Of a stretch of 64,000 bases of DNA, positions 34,618 through 42,574 are shown piece after piece. The position numbers were made by a program, and so were the translations under genes. Numbering within the stretch: the stretch's first letter is position 1; each line of letters opens with the position of its first letter. The notes under the pieces are model-generated. The model was not told the DNA's origin. It worked only from the letters and a program-made list of their open reading frames with translations, and ran no database searches. The DNA is from Cohnella phaseoli (GTDB lineage: Bacteria > Bacillota > Bacilli > Paenibacillales > Paenibacillaceae): the NCBI RefSeq assembly GCF_003386235.1, contig NZ_QRDZ01000009.1, positions 62,001 to 126,000 on the forward strand, read 5' to 3'.

Positions 34618-34678
34618 CGTAAGTATAGTTGTTCTCGTACTATGCGAACACTTCGAGATCGCCAATCATCACCGAATA

Positions 34679-35302
34679 TTAGTGAAGCGAGCGGATCAGG
34701 CCGATAACCTTGCCGAGAATGCTGACGTTGGAGAGGCGAAGCGGCTCCATGCTGGCGTTCTCCGGCTGGAGGCGAATGTGGTCGCGTTCCTTGTAGAACG
34801 TCTTGACCGTTGCTTCGTTGTCTTCTGTCATCGCTACGACGATGTCGCCGTTCACGGCGGTCGGCTGCTGGCGCACGATCACGTAATCTCCGTTATGAAT
34901 GCCCGCTTCGATCATACTCTCACCCTGGACGGACAGCATGAATACCGGCTGTTCTCCTACCATGGAGATTGGAAGCGGGTAATACTCCTCGATGTTCTCG
35001 GTGGCCGTAATGGGCACTCCCGCCGTTACTTTGCCTACAAGCGGGACTGTGCGAACGGAAGCCGAAAGTCTGTGCATCTGATCGTCTTCGTCGCCAAGAA
35101 TTTCGATCGCGCGGGGTTTGGTCGGATCGCGCCGAATCAGACCTTTCTTCTCTAGGCGATCGAGGTGACCGTGCACGGTAGAGCTGGAAGCGAGTCCTAC
35201 CGCTTCGCCGATCTCGCGGACGGAAGGAGGATAGCCCTTCTCACGCACTTCGGTTTTAATAAATTCAAGTATGGAATTTTGTCGGCTGGACATCTTGGTC
35301 AC
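34679..35302 (-). CDS. lexA: SOS repressor LexA
   Basis: The 207-residue repressor cuts itself when RecA filaments form. The winged-helix head ([19 protein letters not shown]) is nearly identical to B. subtilis. The cleavage site A94-G95 lies in VTAGVP, and the Ser-Lys dyad is S129 (QGESM) and K167. The start is GTG at 35302, eight bases after GGGAGG. The promoter has a LexA box in its spacer, so it is autoregulated. It is divergent from the yneA-like gene. Confidence 0.97.
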   Translation of the reverse strand: MTKMSSRQNSILEFIKTEVREKGYPPSVREIGEAVGLASSSTVHGHLDRLEKKGLIRRDPTKPRAIEILGDEDDQMHRLSASVRTVPLVGKVTAGVPITATENIEEYYPLPISMVGEQPVFMLSVQGESMIEAGIHNGDYVIVRQQPTAVNGDIVVAMTEDNEATVKTFYKERDHIRLQPENASMEPLRLSNVSILGKVIGLIRSLH

Positions 35303-35339
35303 GCCAAAACCTCCCTATTAAAATAGCTCATGATGACAA

Positions 35340-35368
35340 ATTATAGCACAGAACCCGAGTTCGCACAA
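35340..35368 (-). promoter_or_regulatory. lexA promoter with LexA (Cheo) box
   Basis: On the minus strand TTGTGC (35368-35363) and TATAAT (35345-35340) are 17 bases apart. The spacer contains the palindrome GAAC-N4-GTTC at 35351-35362 (extended AGAAC...GTTCG), which matches the Bacillus LexA box and would block RNA polymerase. Confidence 0.85.
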
Positions 35369-35381
35369 ACACTCGTTCTAG

Positions 35382-35395
35382 AGAACGAACGTTCC
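35382..35395. promoter_or_regulatory. second LexA (Cheo) box
   Basis: GAAC-N4-GTTC at 35383-35394 lies midway between the two divergent SOS promoters, giving three boxes at centres about 32 and 28 bases apart. Confidence 0.75.
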
Positions 35396-35403
35396 TGAAA
35401 TCG

Positions 35404-35432
35404 TTGACATGAACATGTGTTCGTGTTACGAT
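35404..35432 (+). promoter_or_regulatory. yneA promoter with LexA (Cheo) box
   Basis: A perfect TTGACA (35404-35409) and TACGAT (35427-35432) are 17 bases apart, and the spacer holds GAAC-N4-GTTCG (35411-35423). Transcription would begin near 35439, so the yneA start must be at or after the ATG at 35464. Confidence 0.88.
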
Positions 35433-35463
35433 GGGATCAGAACAAATGTTTGGGGTGAGCGGA

Positions 35464-35862
35464 ATGGTTCATACATGGGTTTCTACTGGAGCAATTTCTG
35501 CAACGAAGGCACACAACACGGCTCAGATGACATATAATCGCGATGTGAAGAATAAGGAAGGCTCTTTGAATTGGAGAGCGGCCAGAGGGCTGTTTGTGCT
35601 CGTGGCGTTCCTGCTTCTATTCAGCGGCTTTACGCTGATGCGCTCGTTCGCTTCTACCGGAGAGTTGGCGCCTGCCTCGAACGATGAAATCGTAATTTCC
35701 GTTGACAGCGGAGATACGTTGTGGGAGCTGGCCCGTACCTATAAGGACCCTGCACTCGATACGCGCCAAGCAGTCCATGTTCTAATGGAGCGCAACAGGC
35801 TTTCCTCTCCTGCTTTGCAGAGCGGACAAGAGCTGATCTTTCCTGCGAATATATTGCCTTGA
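35464..35862 (+). CDS. yneA: SOS cell-division suppressor YneA-like, LysM protein
   Basis: The 132-residue protein has a basic N-terminal part, one membrane helix (about residues 42-59) and an external LysM domain (about 76-128) beginning VDSGDTLWELA. YneA in B. subtilis is made during DNA damage and delays division. The LexA-boxed promoter and position opposite lexA support orthology. The ATG at 35464 follows GGGGTGAG and lies downstream of the predicted transcription start; the in-frame extension upstream would begin within the promoter. It is about 27 residues longer than B. subtilis YneA because of the cytoplasmic head. A terminator follows. Confidence 0.88.
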   Translation: MVHTWVSTGAISATKAHNTAQMTYNRDVKNKEGSLNWRAARGLFVLVAFLLLFSGFTLMRSFASTGELAPASNDEIVISVDSGDTLWELARTYKDPALDTRQAVHVLMERNRLSSPALQSGQELIFPANILP

Positions 35863-35885
35863 CTTGATGATATAGAGGATACAAG

Positions 35886-35920
35886 AAAGATCGGCGAATC
35901 ATTATGCCGGTCTTTTTTTT
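35886..35920 (+). terminator. rho-independent terminator after yneA
   Basis: AAAGATCGGC (35886-35895) pairs with GCCGGTCTTT (35906-35915), one G-T pair, and runs into eight T residues. It separates yneA from ynzC. Confidence 0.88.
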
Positions 35921-36021
35921 GATGGTTAAGCAAAGCTTGTCCAGACAAGGCATTGATTCTTGACAAGCCCTCGGCGAAAGTGGCAAAGTAGAGAAGATGC
36001 GAAAAGGGGAGTGAGACACCG

Positions 36022-36210
36022 ATGGAGATGGAACAGTTGATTAACCGTATTAATGAGTTATCTCGGAAGAGCAAGAGCGAAGGCTTAAGCGAGCAAGAGG
36101 TCGCGGAACGGGACCGTCTGCGCAAACAATATTTGTCGGTATTCAAAAGCAACTTCCGCCAAGAACTGGATCGGATCGAGGTCGTCGATCAGCCCCAGAT
36201 CAAGCATTAA
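36022..36210 (+). CDS. ynzC: DUF896 family protein (YnzC-like)
   Basis: The 62-residue protein is a two-helix DUF896 member with LINRINELSRKSKSEGLSEQEVAERDRLRKQYL, typical of YnzC. In B. subtilis it belongs to the SOS operon yneA-yneB-ynzC, function unknown. Here yneB is missing, and a terminator stands between yneA and this gene, so SOS control is doubtful. GGGGAG precedes the ATG; an in-frame second ATG is two codons later. A TTGACA at about 35960 may be its -35, but a matching -10 is not clear. Confidence 0.85.
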   Translation: MEMEQLINRINELSRKSKSEGLSEQEVAERDRLRKQYLSVFKSNFRQELDRIEVVDQPQIKH

Positions 36211-36332
36211 CGATAGATATGCAGTCGGAAGAAACCGCAAGATGACGCAGAAGGAACCGCAAGCTGATGAAGGAAGTTCCGACACAACTAGAGGTTCAGG
36301 GCGTCGTCCGTAATGTGACGAGGAGGAAAGTT

Positions 36333-36851
36333 ATGTCCCGCTCATGGGAACGAATGGTGACGAAGAACACCAAGCAGATCAACAAAAAGCGCAAAAAAGA
36401 AGGCAAACAGGGGATTGCCGCCAATGCCCCGCAGATTGACCGGTTTCAGGGACGGAACTATGTAATACCTTCGCTGTTAGTATTGTTGATTTTGTTCTAT
36501 ATTTTGTTGTCGCAGCCCTGGTCGGATAAATTCCTTCAGGATCCGACGCTGTTTTGGGTGACGATCGGGTGTTACGTTCTGCTTGCGGTGTTTTACTATT
36601 TCAGGCGACCCTATTTGGCTGTGAGTCGGGATACGCTCGAGACGCGTAAATTTACGGGCTACAAGACGTTGCGTCCGTCGGAAATCCGTAAAATCGTCGT
36701 TCAGCCCGGTTATGTCTTGATCGAATCCGTCAAAGGAACGAACTGGGTATTTTCCAAGATCATGAACCGTTATCCGATCAGCCGAATGGCCGAGCGGCTT
36801 AAAGTGTATGCGGAAGTGAACCGGGTAGATTACGAGATTAAAACAAAGTGA
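36333..36851 (+). CDS. conserved membrane protein with two helices, unknown function
   Basis: The 172-residue protein has a strongly basic N-terminus (KQINKKRKKEGK), two close membrane helices (about residues 46-63 and 73-91), and a cytoplasmic C-terminal part of about 80 residues that looks like a bacterial PH-type fold (beta strands, then a final helix). No catalytic motif is visible and no named family was recognised. GAGGAGGAAAG lies before the ATG at 36333, and an in-frame extension lacks support. The HAD gene begins ten bases after its stop, so they are probably co-transcribed. Confidence 0.7.
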   Translation: MSRSWERMVTKNTKQINKKRKKEGKQGIAANAPQIDRFQGRNYVIPSLLVLLILFYILLSQPWSDKFLQDPTLFWVTIGCYVLLAVFYYFRRPYLAVSRDTLETRKFTGYKTLRPSEIRKIVVQPGYVLIESVKGTNWVFSKIMNRYPISRMAERLKVYAEVNRVDYEIKTK

Positions 36852-36860
36852 GGAACGGAA

Positions 36861-37661
36861 ATGTCGATTAAAGCGGTGCTGTTTGATTTGGACGATACTT
36901 TGCTTTGGGACGATCGGAGCGTAAGCGAAGCATTCCGGTCTACATGCCGATATGGTGCCGAAGCAACGGGAGTAGACGAGCAGGAGCTGGAAGCAGCCGT
37001 GCGCCGCGAAGCAAGGGCATTGTACGAAACTTATGAGACTTTCGGATTCACCCAGATGATCGGCATCAATCCGTTCGAAGCGCTGTGGGGCAAATTCGAG
37101 CGCGGAGAGCATCCGATGTTCCGTAAGCTTCAAGAGCTCGCTCCCGGCTATCGTCAGACCGCCTGGACGAAAGGGTTGGCTGCGGTCGGAGTGGATAATC
37201 CCGGGCTAGGGTCTCAGCTTGCGGAAATGTTCCCAACGCAGAGAAGAAAACTCAAATATGTGTACGACGAAACGTTCGAAGTGCTTGAAGAACTGAAAAA
37301 GTCGTACAAGCTGCTGCTGCTGACGAACGGTTCCCCGGATCTCCAACAGGAAAAACTGGACGGAATGCCCGATCTGATTCCCTATTTCGATGCGATTGTT
37401 ATTTCCGGTAATTTTGGCGAAGGCAAACCTTCCTCTAAACTGTTCGCGCATGCCATGGAGCAGATCGGAATTACGGCGGAAGAGGGCGTCATGATCGGGG
37501 ACAAGCTTACGACAGACATTCTCGGCGCTAACCGGATTGGAATGACATCGGTGTGGATTAATCGGCATGAGGCCGTTCGCAACGACGATATCGTTCCGTC
37601 CTACGAGATTGAGAGCTTGACCGAGCTTCCTGAATTAATTCGTACATTAAATTCGCGCTAA
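36861..37661 (+). CDS. HAD superfamily hydrolase
   Basis: The 266-residue protein has HAD motif I FDLDDT (nucleophile D9, acid/base D11), motif II LLTNGS, and motifs III/IV with GKPSS and MIGDKLTTDI. The helical cap between motifs I and II places it in the YjjG/2-haloacid type subgroup; such proteins are mostly nucleotide or sugar phosphatases. The substrate is not predictable. GAGGAACGGA precedes the ATG. Confidence 0.85.
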   Translation: MSIKAVLFDLDDTLLWDDRSVSEAFRSTCRYGAEATGVDEQELEAAVRREARALYETYETFGFTQMIGINPFEALWGKFERGEHPMFRKLQELAPGYRQTAWTKGLAAVGVDNPGLGSQLAEMFPTQRRKLKYVYDETFEVLEELKKSYKLLLLTNGSPDLQQEKLDGMPDLIPYFDAIVISGNFGEGKPSSKLFAHAMEQIGITAEEGVMIGDKLTTDILGANRIGMTSVWINRHEAVRNDDIVPSYEIESLTELPELIRTLNSR

Positions 37662-37671
37662 GCGTTTTTTA

Positions 37672-37684
37672 GTGACTTAGTCAC
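37672..37684. promoter_or_regulatory. 13-bp perfect palindrome upstream of DUF2892 gene
   Basis: GTGACTTAGTCAC is symmetrical about its central T. Half-sites resemble Crp/Fnr half-sites, but the five-base spacer in AGTGA-N5-TCACG is one short of the FNR pattern. It could be an operator of another regulator for the DUF2892 gene 65 bases on. Confidence 0.35.
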
Positions 37685-37748
37685 GGTGAACGAGACCGAT
37701 TTCACCTAAGCTGAAATAGAATTCACTATTTCATGCGGAGGGATCGGA

Positions 37749-37937
37749 ATGAAAAACGTGGGAACCGTTGATAGAGTATTGCGCATTCTTGTCGGCCTTG
37801 GCGTGCTCTCGCTCTTCTTCCTGCTGGAAGGCGGAGTCAAATACGTCGGCTTGCTGGGGCTTGCGGTGCTGCTGACGGGACTGGCCGGGAGCTGTCTGAT
37901 GTATAGAGTGATGGGCTTCAACACCTGCAAGCGCTAG
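37749..37937 (+). CDS. DUF2892 small membrane protein
   Basis: The 62-residue protein starts with the family pattern MKNVGTVDRVLRILVG and has two membrane helices split by a short loop, ending SCLMYRVMGFNTCKR. The two cysteines near the C-terminus are common in DUF2892, also found as the transmembrane part of YgaP-like rhodanese proteins. Function is unknown. GGAGGGA lies before the ATG. Its stop codon lies within the left end of a 90-bp inverted-repeat element, so the last codons may have been reshaped by the insertion. Confidence 0.8.
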   Translation: MKNVGTVDRVLRILVGLGVLSLFFLLEGGVKYVGLLGLAVLLTGLAGSCLMYRVMGFNTCKR

Positions 37938-38023
37938 GGCGTGTCCGCAAACCCGCTCAGGGGCGTCTTTCACCACCTTTTCGGCCAAATCTGCTGCCCT
38001 CGGAGTATGCAGACACGCCCTAG
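37934..38023. repeat. 90-bp element with 12-bp terminal inverted repeats (CTAGGGCGTGTC)
   Basis: CTAGGGCGTGTC (37934-37945) is exactly complementary to GACACGCCCTAG (38012-38023). A shortened relative occurs at 42251-42278, and a single end (ACACGCCCTAG) at 51230-51240. All three lie beside gene 3' ends or in gaps. It carries no coding capacity. It is probably a small non-autonomous palindromic repeat family. Confidence 0.7.
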
Positions 38024-38044
38024 GCGAAGTAAGAGACGGCACGA

Positions 38045-38093
38045 CGAAAATAAGGGCTATCCCTTGATCTTATGATCAGAGGGGATAGCCCTT
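38045..38093 (-). terminator. terminator of mtnD
   Basis: AAGGGCTATCCC (38052-38063) pairs with GGGATAGCCCTT (38082-38093); a GATC/GATC inner stem is also possible. On the minus strand the stem is followed by ATTTTCG, fitting the end of mtnD. Confidence 0.8.
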
Positions 38094-38108
38094 TGTCGTA
38101 TCTGGCAT

Positions 38109-38648
38109 CTATTTTACGAATGTCGGATCTTCGAACGGATCCGCCACCCAGCCTGCCGGCTCAATAAACAGACGGACCGCTACGATCGCTTTATTTTCCA
38201 TTAGGGTGAAGAAATGCGGTTGGCCTTCCGGAACGGAGATGACGTCGCCGGCGCTCAGCTCGACATCGAAGTATCCGGTCTCGTCGTCGCCCTTGATGAT
38301 GAAAATGCCGCGTCCGGCCGTAATGGCGCGAACCTCGTCCTCCGTATGCGTGTGCACCTGTTCGAACTTTTTGAGCAACTCGGGCAAGTTCGGCGTTGCT
38401 TCGGAGAGCGCGACGATGTCCCACACCTTATAGCCGCGACGTCCGGCAAGATCGCGAATTTCCGCGTCGTAAGTGGAGAGGAGCTGGGCTTTCTCATCGT
38501 CGGAAAGCACAAACTTCTCATGCAGCTCGGAAGGGAGCTTGCTCGTATCCCAGTGCTCGTAAAGTACGTTTTGCTTTGTCAGAAACGCACGAACCTCATC
38601 TTCGCCGGCAATTCTTTCATTCGTGTTGCGGATGCGAATTTCTGCCAT
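38109..38648 (-). CDS. mtnD: acireductone dioxygenase
   Basis: The 179-residue cupin cleaves acireductone with oxygen in the methionine salvage pathway, giving the keto acid precursor of methionine. The metal site is visible as HTHTEDEVR (His, His, Glu) with a later histidine in EGQPHFF. AAGGGGA lies before the ATG. It stands alone, opposite metH, so two routes for regenerating methionine are divergent neighbours. No S-box riboswitch was seen in the short leader. Expression is from a good sigma-A promoter. Confidence 0.93.
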   Translation of the reverse strand: MAEIRIRNTNERIAGEDEVRAFLTKQNVLYEHWDTSKLPSELHEKFVLSDDEKAQLLSTYDAEIRDLAGRRGYKVWDIVALSEATPNLPELLKKFEQVHTHTEDEVRAITAGRGIFIIKGDDETGYFDVELSAGDVISVPEGQPHFFTLMENKAIVAVRLFIEPAGWVADPFEDPTFVK

Positions 38649-38685
38649 GTTAATTCCCCTTTTCCCAATGTGAATTAATGACTTT

Positions 38686-38714
38686 ATTATAGTCCAATTC
38701 CGTAAACCTGTCGA
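38686..38714 (-). promoter_or_regulatory. sigma-A promoter of mtnD
   Basis: On the minus strand TCGACA (38714-38709) and a perfect TATAAT (38691-38686) are 17 bases apart. The predicted leader of about 30 bases is too short for a riboswitch. Confidence 0.8.
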
Positions 38715-38791
38715 TGTGTATCTTTCCGTCCACTGAGGATTCTGTTACTATAGAATTTAATGATTTGACAGACAGGGGAAGAGACTCAATT

Positions 38792-41700
38792 ATGACTTTA
38801 ACGCAAAATAAACCGTCCCTGCAAGAGGCTCTGGGCTCCAGAATTCTTATTTTGGACGGGGCAATGGGTACGATGATTCAGCAAGCGGATCTGACTGCGG
38901 AGGATTTCGGAGGCGAAGAATTCGAAGGCTGCAACGAACTGCTTGTATTGACGAGGCCGGACGTGATCCGTTCGATTCATGAAGCGTATTTGGCAGCGGG
39001 CGCGGACATTATCGAGACGAATACATTCGGTTCGACGGCTGTCGTGCTGTCCGAGTACGATATTCCGGAGAAGGCTCGGGAGATTAATCTGGCCGCCGCA
39101 CGACTGGCGAAAGAAGCTTGCGAGAAATACTCGACTCCTGACAAACCTCGTTACGCCGCGGGCGCGCTCGGTCCGACGACCAAAACGCTGTCCGTTACGG
39201 GAGGCGTTACGTTCGATCAACTGATTCAGGACTATCTGGATCAGGTCGTCGCTCTTATGGAGGGCGGAGTGGATTGCATTCTGATCGAGACGTGCCAGGA
39301 CACGCTTAACGTGAAAGCGGCGAGCATTGGCGTGCGCGAAGCGTTTAAGAAGATGGGGCGCGAGCTGCCGATTATGATCAGCGGAACAATCGAGCCGATG
39401 GGAACGACGCTGGCGGGTCAAAATATCGAATCTTTCTATATTTCGCTGGAGCATCTGAAGCCTGTGTCAATGGGGTTGAATTGTGCGACCGGGCCGGAGT
39501 TTATGCGCGATCATATCCGTACGTTGTCCGGGATTGCGAAGACGGCTGTCAGCTGCTACCCGAACGCAGGATTGCCCGACGAGAACGGACACTACCATGA
39601 ATCGCCGGACTCTCTGGCCAAGAAGCTGCGCGGGTTCGCGGAGCAAGGCTGGCTGAACGTCGCCGGCGGTTGCTGCGGAACGACTCCTGCGCATATCGCA
39701 GCGATGGCCGATGCGATGAAGGATATCGCTCCGCGTAAAATCGAAGGCGAGCATCCGCCGGCGGTTTCCGGCATCGATACGGTTTATATCGAGAACGACA
39801 ATCGTCCGTATATGGTCGGAGAGCGGACGAACGTGCTCGGCTCGCGTAAATTCAAACGCCTTATCGCCGAGGGCAAGTACGAGGAAGCCTCGGAAGTCGC
39901 CAGAGCGCAAGTGAAGACGGGGGCGCATGTCATCGATATTTGCGTACAAGACCCGGACCGCGACGAAACGGCCGATATGAAGCAGTTTTTGGACTTCGTT
40001 ACAAAGAAGGTCAAGGTGCCGTTCATGGTCGATACGACGGATGCGGCGGTTATCGATCTGGCGCTGAAATATATTCAAGGCAAATCGATTATTAACTCCA
40101 TTAACCTTGAAGACGGCGAGGAGAAGTTCGAGAAGGTCGTGCCGATTTTGCACCGGTACGGCGCGGCGGTCGTTGTCGGCACCATCGATGAGAGAGGCCA
40201 GGCGATTTCGCGCGAGGACAAGCGGGATGTGGCGATTCGCTCGCATGATCTGCTGGTGAACAAGTATGGGTTGCAGGCGGAGGACCTCATTTTCGATCCG
40301 CTTGTTTTCCCTGTAGGCACCGGAGACGAGCAGTATATCGGTTCTGCGAAGGAGACGATCGAGGGCATTCGGCTAATTAAGCAAGCACTGCCCGCCTGCC
40401 AGACGATTCTCGGCATTAGCAATATCTCGTTCGGCTTGCCGGAAGCCGGACGCGAGGTGCTCAACTCCGTCTTCCTGTACGAGTGTACGAAAGCCGGCCT
40501 GGATTACGCGATCGTCAACACGGAGAAGCTGGAGCGCTACGCCTCCATTCCCGAACACGAGCGCAAGCTGTCCGAACAACTGCTGTACGATACGAACGAC
40601 GAGACGCTTGCTGCATTCGTAGCCGCTTTCCGCGACAAAAAGATCGAGAAGAAGGTCAAAGTCGAGAACTTGACGCTGGAGGAACGGCTCGCCAACTACG
40701 TTGTGGAAGGCAGCAAGGACGGCCTTGCGCCGGACCTCGACGAAGCGCTGCAGAAATACGCGCCGCTCGATATTATTAACGGTCCGCTCATGGCGGGAAT
40801 GACCGAGGTTGGCCGTCTGTTCAACAACAACGAGCTGATCGTAGCCGAGGTGCTGCAGAGTGCGGAGGTAATGAAGGCCTCCGTAGCGCAGCTTGAGCCG
40901 CACATGGAGAAGAACGAATCCGCTGTTAAAGGAAAAATTCTGCTCGCCACCGTTAAGGGCGACGTGCATGATATCGGCAAAAACCTCGTCGAGATCATTT
41001 TGTCCAACAACGGTTATCAGATCGTGAATCTCGGCATTAAAGTGCCGCCGGATCAAATCGTCGAAGCCGTGCGCAGAGAAAATCCCGATGCGATCGGATT
41101 GTCCGGTCTGCTCGTTAAATCCGCGCAGCAGATGGTCGTCACCGCGCAGGACTTGCGCAGCGCCGGCATCGATGCGCCGATTCTCGTCGGCGGCGCGGCG
41201 CTGACGCGGAAGTTTACGAAAAACCGCATCGCGCCCGAGTATGAAGGCGTCGTACTGTATGCGAAGGACGCGATGGAAGGGCTCGACTTGGCGAACAAGC
41301 TAAGCGATCCGGGGCATCGGGCGCGCATTATCGAGGAGCATTGGGCCGCGCAAGCGAAGCTGGCGGAAGAAGCCGACAAGCCGGCGAAGGAGCTGCCCGA
41401 AGCGTCGCGCGTACGCCGCTCCAGCATTTCGCAGGACGCGCCGGTATTCGTACCGCCCGATCATGACCGCCATGTGCTGCGCGATTATCCGATCTCGCAT
41501 GTGATGCCTTACGTCAACATGCAGATGCTGCTCGGCCACCATCTCGGCTTGAAGGGCAATGTGGACGATTTGCTTGCTGCCGGAGACGAGAGAACCGTTA
41601 ACCTGAAGGAGACGGTCGACGATATTCTGAAGCAGTCGCAAGCGAAAGGCTGGTTGAATCCGCAGGCGATGTACCGGTTTTTCCCGGCGCAGTCCGACGG

Positions 41701-42247
41701 CAACGATATTCTGGTCTACGATCCGGCCGATACGACGAAGGTGCTGCAGCGCTTCTCGTTCCCGCGTCAGCAGGTGGAGCCGTTCCTGTGTCTGGCGGAT
41801 TTCTTGAAGTCTGTGGACAGCGGCGTGATGGACAATGTCGGTTTCCTCGTCGTGACCGCAGGTCAGGGCGCCCGCGAGCAGGCTGAGGCGTGGAAGGACA
41901 GCGGAGACTACTTGCGCTCTCACGCTCTGCTGGCTACTGCGCTTGAAGTGGCGGAAGGCTTGGCGGAGCGCGTGCATCATATGATGAGGGACATCTGGGG
42001 CTTCCCGGATTCGGCAGATATGACAATGAAGAAGCGTTTCGGCGCCCGCTATCAAGGCATTCGCGTATCGTTCGGCTACCCGGCATGCCCGAATCTGGAG
42101 GATCAGGGCCCGCTGTTCGCGTTGATGAAGCCCGAGGATATCGGGGTGGAGCTGACGGAAGGTTTTATGATGGAGCCGGAGGCCAGCGTGTCGGCCATGG
42201 TGTTCGCTCATCCTGAGGCGCAATATTTCAACGTCGAGAAAGCCTGA
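38792..42247 (+). CDS. metH: cobalamin-dependent methionine synthase
   Basis: The 1151-residue enzyme transfers the methyl group of methyltetrahydrofolate to homocysteine through B12. The homocysteine domain has zinc cysteines C231, C294 and C295. Next come a pterin-binding domain (VGERTNVLGSRKFKRLI), a helical cap, the cobalamin domain with D724-X-H726-X2-G729 (H726 is the lower ligand), and a C-terminal SAM-dependent reactivation domain (RYQGIRVSFGYPACPNLEDQ). All four modules are present, so it is full length. GGGGAAG precedes the ATG at 38792. No S-box or cobalamin riboswitch was recognised in the gap. A strong terminator follows. Confidence 0.97.
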   Translation: MTLTQNKPSLQEALGSRILILDGAMGTMIQQADLTAEDFGGEEFEGCNELLVLTRPDVIRSIHEAYLAAGADIIETNTFGSTAVVLSEYDIPEKAREINLAAARLAKEACEKYSTPDKPRYAAGALGPTTKTLSVTGGVTFDQLIQDYLDQVVALMEGGVDCILIETCQDTLNVKAASIGVREAFKKMGRELPIMISGTIEPMGTTLAGQNIESFYISLEHLKPVSMGLNCATGPEFMRDHIRTLSGIAKTAVSCYPNAGLPDENGHYHESPDSLAKKLRGFAEQGWLNVAGGCCGTTPAHIAAMADAMKDIAPRKIEGEHPPAVSGIDTVYIENDNRPYMVGERTNVLGSRKFKRLIAEGKYEEASEVARAQVKTGAHVIDICVQDPDRDETADMKQFLDFVTKKVKVPFMVDTTDAAVIDLALKYIQGKSIINSINLEDGEEKFEKVVPILHRYGAAVVVGTIDERGQAISREDKRDVAIRSHDLLVNKYGLQAEDLIFDPLVFPVGTGDEQYIGSAKETIEGIRLIKQALPACQTILGISNISFGLPEAGREVLNSVFLYECTKAGLDYAIVNTEKLERYASIPEHERKLSEQLLYDTNDETLAAFVAAFRDKKIEKKVKVENLTLEERLANYVVEGSKDGLAPDLDEALQKYAPLDIINGPLMAGMTEVGRLFNNNELIVAEVLQSAEVMKASVAQLEPHMEKNESAVKGKILLATVKGDVHDIGKNLVEIILSNNGYQIVNLGIKVPPDQIVEAVRRENPDAIGLSGLLVKSAQQMVVTAQDLRSAGIDAPILVGGAALTRKFTKNRIAPEYEGVVLYAKDAMEGLDLANKLSDPGHRARIIEEHWAAQAKLAEEADKPAKELPEASRVRRSSISQDAPVFVPPDHDRHVLRDYPISHVMPYVNMQMLLGHHLGLKGNVDDLLAAGDERTVNLKETVDDILKQSQAKGWLNPQAMYRFFPAQSDGNDILVYDPADTTKVLQRFSFPRQQVEPFLCLADFLKSVDSGVMDNVGFLVVTAGQGAREQAEAWKDSGDYLRSHALLATALEVAEGLAERVHHMMRDIWGFPDSADMTMKKRFGARYQGIRVSFGYPACPNLEDQGPLFALMKPEDIGVELTEGFMMEPEASVSAMVFAHPEAQYFNVEKA

Positions 42248-42250
42248 TCG

Positions 42251-42278
42251 CTAGGACGTGTATGCATACACGCCCTAG
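42251..42278. repeat. 28-bp palindrome, shortened relative of the CTAGGGCGTGT element
   Basis: CTAGGACGTGT (42251-42261) faces ACACGCCCTAG (42268-42278) across ATGCAT. The two ends match those of the 37934-38023 element but are almost joined, as after internal deletion. It lies three bases after the metH stop. Confidence 0.65.
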
Positions 42279-42330
42279 AACCCCGACGCGAAGCGGCAAA
42301 ACAGCCGCCTCGCGCCGGGGTTTGATTTTT
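42279..42330 (+). terminator. rho-independent terminator of metH
   Basis: AACCCCGACGCG pairs with CGCGCCGGGGTT (one mismatch), with an inner GCGGC/GCCGC stem, and GATTTTT after. The rest of the gap up to 42574 (about 240 bases) holds the mrfA promoter, and a TTTTGTCGAA at 42488-42497. Confidence 0.88.
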
Positions 42331-42516
42331 CTGCGCTATTTCGTGGATTTGCCTATGAGACAGCCCCTTGCGCCTTGCAACGGCGGGAAATCATACTTTC
42401 CCGGGAAAGCGCAGGAGACGACAGGAAATGTCGCAACTAGCCCGTTCGTTGCGAATCGGGGAGACTGACCGTCCTTGCCGGAGACCGTTTTGTCGAACGA
42501 TGGGCGTATCCGGTTA

Positions 42517-42545
42517 TTGCCGCACGAACATGTATTCTGTACAAT
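42517..42545 (+). promoter_or_regulatory. sigma-A-like promoter of the mrfAB operon
   Basis: TTGCCG (42517-42522) and TACAAT (42540-42545) are 17 bases apart, 29 bases before the mrfA ATG. No LexA box is present, so the operon appears not to be under SOS control. Confidence 0.7.
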
Positions 42546-42574
42546 AGATCTATATCGTTTTTAGGAGAATTGCC

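Noticed and set aside
38649..38791. Possible S-box (SAM) riboswitch between mtnD and metH
   Set aside because: The mtnD leader is about 30 bases and no S-box stems or conserved internal loops could be traced before metH.
42488..42497. TTTTGTCGAA, identical to a Spo0A box, upstream of mrfA
   Set aside because: A single 10-base match about 20 bases before the -35, without a second box, can occur by chance and mrfAB has no known link to Spo0A.
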